A stretch of DNA of 64,000 nt from Vreelandella sulfidaeris (GCA_007182875.1 AP019514.1:558001-622000), one strand, 5' to 3'; positions 1 to 11,257 are shown, numbered from the stretch's first letter. Numbers and translations are program-made. Notes: generated by a model not told the origin, from the letters alone.

Positions 1-1037
1 AGCGTCGATCAGGTGAACATATCCTTCAAAATCGCCGAAGACTAAACGGCCATCGGCAAAGGCGGGTGCCGTTAACCAACGGTCTTGAAGTTCGTCATTA
101 CGCCAAATTTCGCGGCCACTGTTGGCATCCAGTGCAACAACCTGGCTGTCATCGGTAACAACGAACAGGAAGTCGCCGACCAGAATCGGGGTATGGCGGC
201 TGGAGAGATCCGCTTCCCAAAGCACGTCGCCTTGGGTCGCTTCCAGCGCTACCACACGGCCGTTATAGCTGGTCACAAACAGACGGCCATCAGGGCTAAT
301 GATCGGCTGGCCGGAAAGGTCAACCAAGCGCTCTACTTCGCTACGTCCGCGCGGTGTGGCAACCTGCATTTCCCATAGCGGCTGGCCGCTACGGTTATCC
401 AGCGTGGCCAGGCGGCCATTGGCCAGGCCGACAAAGCTGACCGGGTCAATGACCATCGGCGTACCGGTGCCGCGCAGGGTGAGTGACGGCTGCGAACTGG
501 TGTATACCCAACGCTTTTCCCGCTGGCGCGATCCAAGGCAGTCACACGGCCATCGACACTTTGCACGACCAACAGTTGCTGGTTGGCCTGGGGCGCGGCA
601 AGCACTTCGCTGGAAACCCGCGAGCGCCATTCTTCGCTGCCGTCACGTTGATCCAAGGCGATCACTTCGCCGTTACCAGTGGCTAGGTAAACCTGGCCTG
701 CAACCGCGGTGAGCGCGCTGGAGATCGTCGTATCCAGATCGATTTTCCACTCAACGTCACCACTATCAGCATTCATGGCCATCACCACGCCTTCAACGCC
801 CGCTGCAAATACGGTGTCACCTTCACGTGCCGGCGCAATAGGGTAGCGAGCGTGACCCAGGCCTTCACCCACCTTGCGATCCCACTGAGTGTCTAGCGAG
901 GAGGTCTCGTCGAAGCTGCGCAATTCTTTAGGCGAATAGGCCGACTCGCCTTTGCTGGCACAACCAGCCAATAGAGCCAGCGTCAGTGCGCCAAAGCTTA
1001 CCCGTATCAGCTGTTTCGTTGGGATACCTAAAGTCAT
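1..1037 (-). CDS. bamB: BamB, outer membrane protein assembly lipoprotein (3' end outside window)
   Basis: This is the BamB subunit of the beta-barrel assembly machinery, a periplasmic-side lipoprotein with a beta-propeller fold. The N-terminus has a signal peptide ending in a lipobox (LLAGC, Cys26), and the body contains repeated propeller blades (for example GEVIALDQRDGSEEWR). The frame breaks near 509-512, where a T appears to be missing in GTTTGG (expected GKRVW). The neighbouring frame then continues with clear BamB sequence (VYTSSQPSLTLRG) and stays open to position 1, so the 3' end lies outside. The start codon overlaps the yfgM stop by 4 bp, indicating one operon. The break is read as sequencing error. 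Confidence 0.93.
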
Positions 1038-1689
1038 TGTGTCGCCTCCTCAGCGCCGAGATCGTCAAGCTTGAACTGTACGCCGTAAAGCGGCTGGTCT
1101 TGGGTTTGAGACACTTCCAAGGCGGTTTCCCAGGCATCGCGGGCCGCGTCGGTGTCGCCTTGGGCGGCAAACGCATCGCCCCGCACGTTCGCACGCTGGG
1201 CTGCTAATGCGTCGCTGATCGGCTCGTCTAGCAACGCATGCGCCTGTGTAGGATTACCGTCGGTGAGTTCTATACGGGCCAGGCGCAGCCATGCAAGGCT
1301 TTGCACATAGCGTCGCGACGATTCGGCAGCGTTTTCCAGCGCGGTACGCGCATCTTCCAAGTTGCCTTGTTGAACCGCCAAGCGTGCATCAAGTAGCAGG
1401 GCGAGTTCGGCGTAGAGCGTATCGCCATGTTCATCGGTAATGTCGCTAACCAGTTCCCGCGCAGAGGCCAACTGTTCGTCACTAAGCTCATTGCCCGTGC
1501 TAATGCTGACCAATTGTTGATAGCGCATGGAGGCGGCTTCGGCCTGACCTTGCTGGTAGTTCTGCCAAGCATTCCAGCCGAACACCCCGCCGCCGCCAGG
1601 ACTGCGCCTGCAATCAACGACATGCCGTTCTCTTTCCACCAGCGCTTTACCGCGTCTAGCTGCTCTTCTTCGCTTCTCAGCTCCACCAC
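1034..1689 (-). CDS. yfgM: YfgM-family TPR protein, periplasmic chaperone partner of SecYEG
   Basis: The protein begins MVELRSEEEQLDAVKRWW, typical of YfgM/DUF2133. One membrane segment follows at about residues 22-40 and then TPR-like helices facing the periplasm. In E. coli YfgM binds PpiD and SecYEG. A single frame break near 1595 (one G missing in a run, expected AAAGVFGWNAW) splits it into two overlapping frames. It sits between hisS and bamB, the usual gammaproteobacterial order, and its stop overlaps the bamB start. Confidence 0.9.
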
Positions 1690-1754
1690 GGGCGGGCTCC
1701 TAGTCTGCTAAATTCGTTTGTCGACGTTCGTGTTGTTCGTATGTCTAGGCTTGT

Positions 1755-3077
1755 CTATCTGGGCTTATATGGACGCTTACTAAGCACCAGGGCTAATAGC
1801 CCGCGCAGCGTGCGGCCTAATGTTGCTTGAGGGACATTTTGCTGTTCGCGGTCATCGCGTAAAAACTTGAGCGTTGCCGATTGCTGTGCGATTTCATCTT
1901 CGCCGAGCAGGATGGCCATCGAGGCATCACTCTTATCGGCTTTTTTCATCCGGCTTTTGAAACTGCCGCCGCCACAATGAAGTTGTAAACGCAACTCAGG
2001 TAGTTCGCCACGCAACTGCTCAGCCAGGGTGATAGCCGTAATGGTGGCGTTATCGTCCATCGGCAACACATAAACATCGCAGCCGCCGAGGGCTTCATCA
2101 GGAATTAGCTCAAGGGTTTCGAGCAATAGGATCAAACGCTCAATGCCCATCGCAAAGCCGACAGCCGGGGTCGGTTTGCCGCCTAGCTGTTCCACCAAGC
2201 CGTCATAGCGGCCGCCTGCGCAAACGGTGCCCTGACTACCCAGTGCCGTTGTCGTCCACTCGAACACGGTGCGGCAGTAGTAGTCGAGCCCACGCACTAA
2301 GCGAGGGTTGATCACATAATCGATCCCCGCCGCTTCAAGCATCGCGGTTAGCTGATCGAAATGTTCGCGGGATTCGGCATCCAGGTGGTCCATCAGCTGC
2401 GGCGCAGCGTCGAGCATCTCGGCCATGGCCGGATTCTTGGAATCGAGAATGCGTAGCGGATTGCTGGTTAGACGGCGCTTGGAGTCTTCATCAAGGACTT
2501 CATGGTGCTGCTCGAAATAGGCCACCAACGTGTCTCGATAAGCCGCCCGTGCCTCAGACGAACCCAAGGAGTTAAGCTCCAGGGTAACGTGCTCCATCAG
2601 TCCCAATTCTTGCCACAGGCGAGCTGAGAGCAGAATTACCTCAGCGTCGATATCGGGGCCATCAAAACCGAAGGCCTCAATACCAATTTGATGGAACTGA
2701 CGGTAGCGGCCTTTTGCGGGCGTTCGTAACGGAACATGGGCCCCTGGTACCACAGCCGCTGGGTCTGGTTATACAGCAGGCCGTGTTCCATTGCCGCGCG
2801 CACGCAGCTTGCAGTGCCCTCTGGACGTAGCGTCAAACTCTCGTCGTTGCGATCATCGAAGGTGTACATCTCTTTTCGACGATATCGGTGACTTCACCAA
2901 TAGAGCGCGCAAACAACGCGGTTTGCTCAACGATAGGCGTACGAATTTCGTTGAAACCATAGCGCAGCATCAGCTGGCGAACTTTGGCTTCAAAAAACTG
3001 CCAGCGCGGGCTATCGCTGGGCAATAGATCGTTCATTCCGCGAATGGCTTGAATCTTTTAACGGCGGACTTGCTCAA
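1755..3077 (-). CDS. hisS: Histidyl-tRNA synthetase, TTG start
   Basis: HisRS charges tRNA-His. Visible class II motifs include the motif 2 region (GRYRQFHQ), the HisA motif [14 protein letters not shown], and motif 3 GFAMGIERL. The reading frame needs at least three single-base corrections, all in homopolymers: near 3060 (A run), near 2875 (A run) and near 2714 (G run). I place the start at a TTG at 3077-3075 because AAGGAG lies 7 nt upstream (3084-3089) and the corrected frame then reads [17 protein letters not shown], the conserved HisRS N-terminus. The ATG at 3036 would remove that conserved part. Confidence 0.93.
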
Positions 3078-3138
3078 AGAAAACTCCTTATTCTGCCATC
3101 AGGCACTGGCCGCCCAAGCTGGCAGCGACCCCCAACGC

Positions 3139-4250
3139 TTAAACGCTGCGGGCAATCATAGCGTCTTGCTGCTGCTGTTTTTCGCGCACTTTTCACGAAT
3201 CAGCTGCTCCAGATCGTCTACCAGATGGTCATTGCGCAGCTTGCTCGCTGGCTTGCCATCGATATACACCAAGTTGGCGGGGCTGCCGCCGGTCAGGCCA
3301 ATGTCGGTCTCTTTGGCTTCGCCGGGGCCGTTGACCACGCAGCCAATCACCGAGACGTTCAGTGGCGTCATCACGTCTTCCAGCCGCTCTTCGAGCTGGT
3401 TCATTGTGCCAATGACGTCGAAGTTCTGGCGCGAGCAGCTGGGACAGGCAATAAAGTTGATACCTTTAGAGCGCAGCTTGAGACTTCGCAGCATATCAAA
3501 GCCGACTTTAATCTCTTCTACCGGGTCTGCGGCCAGCGATACGCGGATCGTGTCGCCGATACCATCCATCAGCAGCATGCCGAGGCCAATCGATGATTTC
3601 ACCGTGCCTGAACGTAGCCCACCCGCTTCGGTGATGCCCAGGTGAAGTGGCTGTTCGATACGTGCGGCAAGGTCGCGATAGGCGGCTACCGCCATAAACA
3701 CGTCTGAGGCTTTGACGCTGACTTTGAAATCTGGGAAATCCAGGCGATCGAGATAATCGATATGGCGCATGGCGGACTCCACCAGCGCGGCAGGTGTTGG
3801 CTCGCCATACTTTTTCTGCAGGTCTTTTCCAATGAGCCCGCATTGACACCAATACGAATCGGGATGCCATGGTCACGGGCCGCACTAACCACTGCGCGTA
3901 CGCGGTCTTCACGACCGATGTTGCCTGGGTTGATGCGCAGGCAGTCGACGCCTAGCTCGGCGACGCGTAGAGCTATTTTGTAATCAAAATGTATGTCGGC
4001 AACGAGCGGTACATTGACGAGCTTTTGATCTGACCAAAGGTTTCGGCAGCGTCCATATCGGGCACGGAGACACGCACGATATCGGCACCGGCTTTTTCCA
4101 ACTGCTGGATTTGTGCCACGGTGGCGGCAACATCCAGTGTGTCGGTGTTGGTCATGCTTTGCACGGCAATGGGGCGTCACCGCCTACAGGAACGTTACCG
4201 ACCTGGATCTGGCGGGAAAAGCGGCGTTTTATCGGAGAAGGGGCGTACAT
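3139..4250 (-). CDS. ispG: 4-hydroxy-3-methylbut-2-enyl diphosphate synthase (flavodoxin)
   Basis: IspG (GcpE) carries out the penultimate step of the MEP isoprenoid pathway with a [4Fe-4S] cluster. The cluster ligands are visible in [10 protein letters not shown] and [14 protein letters not shown]. The N-terminal barrel shows VADIHFDYK and [10 protein letters not shown]. The start is ATG at 4250 ([14 protein letters not shown]). Several homopolymer frame breaks occur (near 4172, 4030, 3830 and 3175). After the last one the C-terminus reads [14 protein letters not shown] and stops at 3139. It lies 8 bp downstream of rodZ in the same operon. Confidence 0.93.
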
Positions 4251-4258
4251 AGGACGGA

Positions 4259-5364
4259 TCACTCTCCCAAGGTGAATCGGGCGACATTGTTGGCACCTGC
4301 GCGGGCGGGAAGGTCAACTTCCTCACCTTGGTAGCGCAACTCAACGCCGGTGGCATTACCCACGGTTAAACGAAACGGGGCTCGCCTTCGACGGTCGTTG
4401 AGGTGCCAGGCGTTTGCAGACCAACGAAGACACGTTGATTGCTGGCATCAAAAATTTCAGTCCATGACTGTTCGTTAAACGTCAGCTCAAGCACATTGGC
4501 ATTGGCGGTCTGCTCGGCGGCAGCAGTTTGCTCGCTATCCGCGCCGCTCTGCTCAGGACTATTCTGTTCAGGGCTGCTTTGCTCAGCACTACTTTGTTCA
4601 GCGTTACTCTGTTCAGCACTCAATTCAGCGCTACTTAACTCATCGCTTCCCGCGGCAGTAATGGAGGTGCCGTTATCGCTATCCAGTATTGACTCGTTAA
4701 GCCCCACGATTGCATCAGCGTCATCCTGCGCACTGGGTGCTTGGTCTTGCGAAGCTGTCGGCGAAGGCGTGACACTGGTGGCATTACTCGGCTGGTGCTG
4801 CTTTCGTCGCCGCTGGTAAAGCTTGAGCTAGCCGCAGCGCTCTCTTCCTCTGCTTCAGCCGGTTCATCGGCCGGCTCCGCTGGGGTGTTAGCGGTTTCTT
4901 CCGTAGAAGCAGCGCCAAAGCCCGGCGGTTCATTGCCCCCGGCTTTGCCACCACATAACGGTCACTGCGATAAGGCCGACAATAACCAATAAGGTAACGA
5001 GCTTAAACAACCAAGCACCAATACGGGAAGGGGGCCTTGCAGTCGACACCGGTGTGACTCTGCGTTCGGTGTCGATATTGCCATTGTGAGCTTGGTAGGC
5101 TTCAAGTACCAGCCGGTCGTCCATGCCCAAGTATTTGGCGTAGGCGCGTAGATAGCCACGTCGATAAGCGGCGACCGGGATCTCTTGATAATCATCCTGC
5201 TCAAGCCCTCCCACCACAGCGGGGCGCAGGTTTAGTGCACGGGCTGCATCGGCGAGGGGGAATGCCGAGCTGCTCGCGCTGGTGAGAAAGCAGTTCGCCG
5301 GGGAGGCGTTAATGCTAGTGCTGGTGCTATCAATGACGCTTTCTTGTGACTGTGTATCGCTCAT
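4259..5364 (-). CDS. rodZ: RodZ, cytoskeletal cell-shape protein
   Basis: RodZ is a bitopic membrane protein linking MreB to the envelope. The order is an N-terminal helix-turn-helix (LADAARALNLRPAVVGGLEQDDY), a basic stretch, one membrane helix (LFKLVTLLVIVGLIAVTVMWW), a low-complexity acidic linker, and a C-terminal beta domain (FNEQSWTEIFD) ending ARFTLGE at 4259. The linker has short SAEQS-type repeats (about 4540-4625). Frame breaks are near 4369, 4795 and 4940. A further pair near 5255 and 5300 cancel each other, so about 15 residues near the N-terminus are translated in the wrong frame; the alternative frame reads GELLSHQREQLGIP, the expected sequence. Confidence 0.9.
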
Positions 5365-5414
5365 GGCTGAGCATCCTTCATTAAATAAGCGGTGATCAGG
5401 GCGTCAATTAATCG

Positions 5415-6108
5415 TCATTCATCGCCAAGCTGGCGCTGGTAATCAGCGGCGACATTATACTCGCCGCGTGAATGGGCGATATCGACCGCCATTCTTAATG
5501 CTGCTTGGTCGGGCTCGGCGAGCTGTAAATACGTTTGCAGCGGCGCCCAGGCCTGAGAATAATTGCCCTGCGAATATTCGAGTTCAGCTAACATTAAATA
5601 ACCGCGTGAATTACGCGGATCAATACTCTGCGCGCGCTCCAATCGAGCACGTGCTTTATCAAATTCTTCCAGCGCCAGGTAACACTGCCCCAAATTAGTG
5701 AATAGCTGGGCTCGGTTGGCGTACTGGGCATCCTCTGATGCGGTTTCTAACTGTTCGCAGGCGGCGGTGAACTCACCTTGTCCGAATAAAAAAGCCGCAT
5801 AGTTGTTGCGGGCACGGGTAAAGTCAGGTTCGGCATTAACCGCTTGTTGAAAATAGTCGTTCGCAAGCGCGCTCTCGCCCTGGCGTTGATAAACCAGTGC
5901 CAGTGCTTGCAGCGCTTCTGCATGGCGTGGGGCAATTTCAAGCGCCCGGTCCAGTGCATTGAGTGCGCGGGGAAGATTGTTGCGTTCCAGATAGGCGACG
6001 CCAAGCTGGGTATAGGCATCTGCCGCCGCTGGGTTGGCTTTCGGTGTCAGGGGTGTTGGACGAGGCACAGCCGGCTAGCCACAAGCTACCGATAAGAACG
6101 GTTAGCAT
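5415..6108 (-). CDS. pilW: Type IV pilus biogenesis lipoprotein PilW/PilF
   Basis: This outer-membrane TPR lipoprotein (PilF in Pseudomonas, PilW in Neisseria) helps assemble the PilQ secretin. After the start at 6108 the sequence reads a short signal peptide with lipobox LAGC, then about six TPR units (for example AYTQLGVAYLERNNLPRAL and RAQLFTNLGQCYLALEEFDKAR). A frame break near 6045 separates the signal peptide from the TPR part. The order rlmN-pilW-rodZ-ispG-hisS matches that of pseudomonads. Confidence 0.88.
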
Positions 6109-6292
6109 GGTCACCCGAGATGGTGTTGGCGCCTGCGGTGAGCGATCATGTAAATCCTCTTGTGATGAACGTCCTACAACTAACCTGATGCTACATAAAA
6201 ACCGTGACCATCAAAGCGCCGTGCTAAGCGGAAGTCAAGATAAGCCCTGTTTTGGACTCAACAGGCCAACCGCACAAACTGTCCGTATAACG

Positions 6293-7491
6293 TTAGTCCG
6301 CATCAAGTTGTACCGATTGGATATAACGCGCACTACGCTTGGTACGGTCCTTCACGCGCCCAACGAGTTGGCCGCAGGCTGCGTCAATATCTTCACCGCG
6401 GGTCGTTCTAACGGTCGCGTTGTAGCCCAAATCGTAGAGCCACTGCTGAAAGCGCATGACTTGGTTACGCGATGGCTTTTCGTACCCTGAATTGGGGAAC
6501 GGATTAAACGGAATCAGGTTGATCTTGCACGGTAGCTCTTTAAGCAGTGCGGCGAGCTGCTCGGCGTGTTCCTGCTGATCGTTAACATCCTTGATCAGCG
6601 TATACTCGATGGTGACCTGACGATTATCCGGGCACTTGGCCAGATAACGATGGCAAGCATCCAGCAACGCGCGAATATTGTATTTGCGGTTGATGGGCAC
6701 TAGCTCATTGCGTAACTCGTCAGTAGACGCATGCAGCGAAATCGCCAAGCTGACGTCCATTTCATCGCCGAGCTTGTCGATCATCGGCACGACGCCAGAA
6801 GTTGAAAGCGTCACACGGCGCTTGGATAACCCATAGCCGTTGTCATCAAGCATCAGCTTCATGGCGGGCACAACGTTGTCAAAGTTGAGCAACGGCTCGC
6901 CCATGCCCATCATCACCACGTTGGTCACCGGTCGGTTTGCCGTATCACGCCGTGGTCCAACGCTACGCTGGGCGACCCAGACCTGGCCGATGATTTCAGC
7001 GGCGGTTAAATTGCGCTGAAACCCCTGCTTGCCGGTGGAGCAGAAGCTGCAATCCAGCGAACAACCAACCTGAGACGAGACGCACAGTGTTCGGCGTTTG
7101 CCATTTTCGGCCGGAATCAACACCGTTTCTACGTAGCTGCCATCTTCTACCTCTAGCACCCACTTACGCGTGCCGTCGCTGGAGGTGCCTTCATAAACCA
7201 CGCCGGGGCCACGAATTTCTGCCACCTGCGCCAGTTTTTCACGCAACGGTTTGGAGAGATTCGTCATGGCAGCAAAATCATCGCTGCCTTCTTGATGAAT
7301 CCACTTCATTAGTTGCGCGGCACGGAATTTCTTCTCGCCGATTGACAAAAGAAAGCTTCCATCTGCTCGCGGGACATACCAAGCAGGTTTTGGCGCTCAG
7401 GCGTCGCTTTTGCAGCAGGTGTGCGGGCAACGTCAGAACTATCGACGTCACTACGTGGGGCAGGCGTATGTTGGGCTACAGTGGTGGTCAT
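6293..7491 (-). CDS. rlmN: Dual-specificity RNA methyltransferase RlmN
   Basis: RlmN is a radical SAM enzyme that methylates A2503 of 23S rRNA and A37 of some tRNAs. The radical SAM motif is CSLDCSFC, followed by the GMGEP motif and the C-terminal catalytic cysteine in DAACGQL. The start is ATG at 7491 ([15 protein letters not shown]). A frame break near 7347 (T missing in a T run, expected [16 protein letters not shown]) splits off the first 48 or so residues. Confidence 0.94.
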
Positions 7492-7514
7492 GGCGGTCAG
7501 CGTTATAGAAAGGG

Positions 7515-7533
7515 GCGGGGGCATGGCCCCCGC
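7515..7533 (-). terminator. GC-rich hairpin downstream of ndk
   Basis: Eight-base-pair perfect stem (GCGGGGGC / GCCCCCGC) with a 3-nt loop between ndk and rlmN, followed on the minus strand by CCCTTTCT. The U tract is weak, so this may only attenuate read-through from ndk into rlmN. Confidence 0.45.
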
Positions 7534-7581
7534 AAAATGGCCGGCAACGAAAGTTGATACGGCGGCGCTACCTTAACAGGC

Positions 7582-8006
7582 TTAGCGCGGGCAGATTTCG
7601 TCGTTGCCAAAGAAGTAGTTAATTTCGCGCTCAGCGCTTTCCGGAGAATCAGAACCATGGACAGCGTTCGCGTCGATTGTTTCCGCAAAATCAGCGCGAA
7701 TAGTGCCGGGGCCGCTTCTTTCGGGTTGGTCGCGCCCATCAGGTCACGATTTTTAGCGATGGCGCCTTCACCTTCCAGTACTTGCACAACCACCGGGCCA
7801 GACGTCATGAAACCGACTAGGTCTTTAAAGAACGGGCGCTCTTTGTGCTCAGCGTAGAAGCCGCCTGCTTTCTCTTCAGAGAGATGTACCATCTTGGCGG
7901 CCACAACCTTCAGGCCGGCTTTCTCAAAGCGGGCGATGATGTCACCAATTGCATTTTTAGCAACGGCATCAGGCTTGATGATAGAAAGAGTGCGTTCAGT
8001 AGCCAT
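7582..8006 (-). CDS. ndk: Nucleoside diphosphate kinase
   Basis: Ndk moves the gamma-phosphate between nucleoside di- and triphosphates through a phosphohistidine. The N-terminus is canonical ([16 protein letters not shown]). After a C-run frame break near 7708 the correct frame gives PGTIRADF and NAVHGSDSP, containing the catalytic histidine, and ends NDEICPR at 7582. The uncorrected frame would give a longer, wrong C-terminus. Its position between the isc genes and rlmN is typical. Confidence 0.95.
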
Positions 8007-8042
8007 GGTAGTGGTCTCCTTAAAAGGGGGTTAAGCAAAATT

Positions 8043-8066
8043 GCCGCCCCAGAAAGCCGGGGCGGC
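8043..8066 (-). terminator. Rho-independent terminator after iscA
   Basis: Perfect 8-bp stem GCCGCCCC / GGGGCGGC with an 8-nt loop, followed on the minus strand by AATTTTGC. It lies between the iscA stop (8218) and the ndk start (8006), so it probably ends the isc transcript. Confidence 0.65.
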
Positions 8067-8217
8067 CTAGAAAATGATTCGGCTAATAGCGTTTCAGCAG
8101 CTAGCGTTTATCAGCGCACGGGAAAGCTCCGCTGCCTGATGTTAGGTATCCTGGGGCGCGATTATAACGCTTAAGCCGGGGGATGAATACCGGTGATGAA
8201 ACCTGGCCAAGCAAAGA

Positions 8218-8544
8218 TTAGACTGTGAAGCTCTCGCCGCAGCCGCATTCGTCTTTAACATTCGGGTTATTGAAGCGGAAAAAGCGGTTCAGGCCTTCGC
8301 TCACATAGTCCACTTCGCTGCCGTTGAGCATCTCTACAGCATCGGGAGCGACATAGACGCTGGCGCCATGTTCTTCAAAATGTACTTCTTCGTCGCTAAC
8401 GGTATCGGCAAAATCGAGCACGTAGCTATAGCCGGAGCAACCGCTTGGTTTGACCGAAACACGCAGGCCAAGCCCTTGGCCGCGTTCATCGAGCACGTGA
8501 CGAATTTGTTGTGCGGCAGCCGGGGTAATATTGAGTGTTGCCAT
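8218..8544 (-). CDS. iscA: IscA-type Fe-S cluster assembly protein
   Basis: This is an A-type carrier of 108 residues with the three conserved cysteines (SGCSGYSY and ECGCGES) that hold iron or an Fe-S cluster for delivery to apo-proteins. It follows iscS in the iscR-iscS-iscA order. Sequence alone does not cleanly separate IscA from ErpA; its place inside the isc operon favours IscA. The frame is intact. Confidence 0.88.
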   Translation of the reverse strand: MATLNITPAAAQQIRHVLDERGQGLGLRVSVKPSGCSGYSYVLDFADTVSDEEVHFEEHGASVYVAPDAVEMLNGSEVDYVSEGLNRFFRFNNPNVKDECGCGESFTV

Positions 8545-8574
8545 GAGGCGTCCTCCTTAAAAATAGTCAGCCGC

Positions 8575-9752
8575 TTAACGGGGCGGTGTACGTAAACCGC
8601 TCACCGCGTGGCGAATGAGCGTTAGCGCATGATCAATCTCGGCTTCGGTAGTGAAGCGACCAAAGCTGAAGCGTAGCGACGAGAGCGCAAGGGCTCGCGG
8701 CGTGCCGATGCCGAGCAGTACGTAAGAGGGGTCGACGCTGGCCGAATTGCACGCCGAACCAGTCGAGACCGCGACATCCCTCAGTGCCATTAATAACGAT
8801 TCCCCGTCGACGCCTTTAAATGCCAGGTTGAGAATGTTCGGGACAGCATGTTTTTAGTATCGTCTAGCGGAGTGTTTGAAAACACGCCTTCTACATCCTC
8901 TAGGCCGCGCAAAAACGCTGCTGCAAACGGGTAATATGGGCGTTGTCGTCATCGTACTGCTGCTGCATCAGCGCAAAGGCTTCACCCATACCGGCAATTT
9001 GGTGCGTGGGCAGGGTACCTGAGCGCATACCGCGTTCATGACCGCCGCCGTGAATCAGTGCTTCAACGCGGATATCAGGGTGGCGCTTCACATATAGTGC
9101 CCCGACACCTTTGGGGCCGTAGGTTTTGTGCCCAGAAAGCGACATCAGGTCAATTTGCTGGGCCACCACATCCAGGGGGAATGCGGCCTACCGCCTGAGC
9201 GGCATCGGTGTGAAAGACCGCACCAAATTCGTGGGCAACGTCGGCGAGGGCGGCAATATCGTTAATACTGCCCAGCTCGTTGTTAACGGCCATGAGTGAG
9301 ACAAGTGCGGTATCGTCACGCATGGCTGCACGCAACTGGTCAGGCTGAATACAGCCATCCCGCCCAGGCGTGAGCCACGTCACCTCAAAGCCCTCTTTTT
9401 CTAGCGCATGGGCCGTGTCTACCACCGCTTTATGCTCAATGATGGACGTGACCAAGTGCAAACCACGCTCGCGATTGGCGCGCATAAAGCCAGTCAACGC
9501 TAAGTTATCTGCTTCGGTCGCGCCGCTGGTCCAGACGATTTCCCTGGGATCGGCGCCAATGACATCGGCTACTTGGCGACGCGCTTGCTCAACCACCTGT
9601 TCTGCCTGCCAACCCAGCATATGGCTGCGCGAAGCAGGGTTGGCGAACAACTGATCAACCGTCAGATAACGCTGCATAACCTCGACCACGCGGGCATCCG
9701 CCGGTGTGGTGGCGGCGTAATCCAGGTAAATGGGCAGCGTGGGTGTGGTCAT
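8575..9752 (-). CDS. iscS: Cysteine desulfurase IscS
   Basis: IscS is a PLP enzyme that supplies sulfur for Fe-S clusters, tRNA thiolation and other routes. The N-terminus is [14 protein letters not shown], the PLP lysine is in [12 protein letters not shown], and the persulfide cysteine is in [14 protein letters not shown]. At least three frame breaks occur (near 9172, 8905 and 8850); the alternative frames restore [18 protein letters not shown] between them. It is followed directly by iscA; no iscU, hscA, hscB or fdx is present here. Confidence 0.93.
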
Positions 9753-9799
9753 CGTTACGTTCCGGCGGTTGATCGGTGCATTGGTTTGAATGAACAGGC

Positions 9800-10266
9800 T
9801 CAGAGTGAAGAGGCGAGAATGCCCGCCTCAGCACGCTGCTTTTGTCGCGATGCAATACGTATGACATCAGGCCGCAGCATCAGTTGTGCCAGCGTCATAT
9901 CGTCAAGGAAATGGCGTATCTGCACGGAAAGCTCGCACCATAAATGGTGCGTCAAACAAGTGTCGCCTTGTTGGCAGTCTGAAAGCCCTGGCAGCGAGTG
10001 GCATCAACGCTTTCATTGACGGCGTCAATCACCTTGGAAACGCTAATTGCCTCGGGTGGCTGCGAAAGCAGATAGCCGCCGCCCGGTCCGCGTACGCTGT
10101 TGACCAAGCCTGCACGGCGCAGGCGAGCAAAAAGCTGCTCTAAATAGGAGAGCGATATCTCTTGGCGCTGGGAGATATCGCTTAGGCTGGTCGGGCCGCT
10201 GTGAGCATGCAGGGCTAAATCAAGCATGGCAGTAACGGCGTAACGGCCTTTGGTGGTCAAGCGCAT
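9800..10266 (-). CDS. iscR: IscR, Rrf2-family Fe-S cluster regulator
   Basis: The N-terminal winged helix ([19 protein letters not shown]) is classic IscR. The [2Fe-2S] ligands appear only after correcting a G-run frame break near 9985: the frame then reads [13 protein letters not shown], the expected three-cysteine spacing, and continues to a stop at 9800. It is first in the operon and has a clear promoter upstream. The family represses isc genes when its cluster is present. Confidence 0.94.
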
Positions 10267-10318
10267 GGCAAGCCCCTCTACGCTGAACGCTCAGCGCACT
10301 AACGGCAAATGTGCCGTC

Positions 10319-10348
10319 ATTATGGGAAAACCTGAGTGCTTTGGTCAA
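10319..10348 (-). promoter_or_regulatory. Sigma-70-like promoter for iscR
   Basis: On the minus strand TTGACC (10348-10343) and CATAAT (10324-10319) are separated by 18 bp, about 53 bp upstream of the iscR start. The -35 box lies at the very end of the cysE coding region. Confidence 0.55.
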
Positions 10349-11257
10349 CCATTACGCGGCGGCAGCGTTTCTTGCTCCGCTTTTGGCTCATTTTCTGGCG
10401 TATTCGATGACTCAGCGGATGACTTAGCAGATGCCGGTGCTGTAGAGCGTTGGTCGACGTCTGGGCAGCCGGTGTCGTGCTCATCGAGAACGTCAGCAAA
10501 ATCTTCGTCACGTAGCGCCGGTAACCGCCCGTCGCGGTAATTATCGTCTAGCTTGCGCAGGGTAGAGCACATGCGTTCAATGCGCTCATCCACGGCGTGC
10601 ATATGGTCGAGCATGGCCTGCATGGAGCGGGCCACCGGGTCGGGCATGTCCTGGCTGACACCATAAGCATCAAAGCCAAATTTCTGGCAAATAGCTTCGC
10701 GCCGTGCCGGGTCGACATCCAGCGCCTCTTCCACATCGGGGTCGGCGCGCTTAACGATCTTGCCAGGGATGCCGACGACGGTGGCGCCTGGCGGCACTTC
10801 TTTGGTGACGACCGCGTTAGAACCGATTTTAGCGCCAGCGCCAACGGTGAAAGGGCCCAATATTTTGGCGCCGGCGCCGACGATCACGCCATCGCCTAGC
10901 GTCGGGTGTCGCTTGCCTTTATTCCAGCTTGTGCCGCCTAACGTCACGCCTTGATAAAGCGTGACGTTATCGCCGACGTGGGCCGTTTCACCAATCACCA
11001 CGCCCATACCGTGGTCGATAAAAAAGCGTCGTCCGATGGTGGCGCCAGGGTGAATTTCAATGCCGGTCAGCCAGCGTGAAAACGTCGACAGGGTCCGCGC
11101 TAACCACTTGAGATTTTTCTTCCAAAGCCAGTGGCCGCAGCGATGCAGCAGGGAGGGCATGCAGGCCGGGGTAGTTGGTCAGCACCTCAAGAAAGTTACG
11201 TGCGGCTGGGTCGCGGTCAAATACGCTGTTGATGTCTTCACGTAGACGTTGAAACAT
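10345..11257 (-). CDS. cysE: Serine O-acetyltransferase
   Basis: CysE acetylates serine with acetyl-CoA, the first step of cysteine synthesis. The start [21 protein letters not shown] and the left-handed beta-helix with catalytic histidine ([16 protein letters not shown]) are clear. One frame break near 11152 joins the two parts (GLHA...[10 protein letters not shown]). The C-terminus is unusually long, with an acidic, low-complexity tail after [13 protein letters not shown]. Cysteine supply next to isc genes is a common arrangement. Confidence 0.93.
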
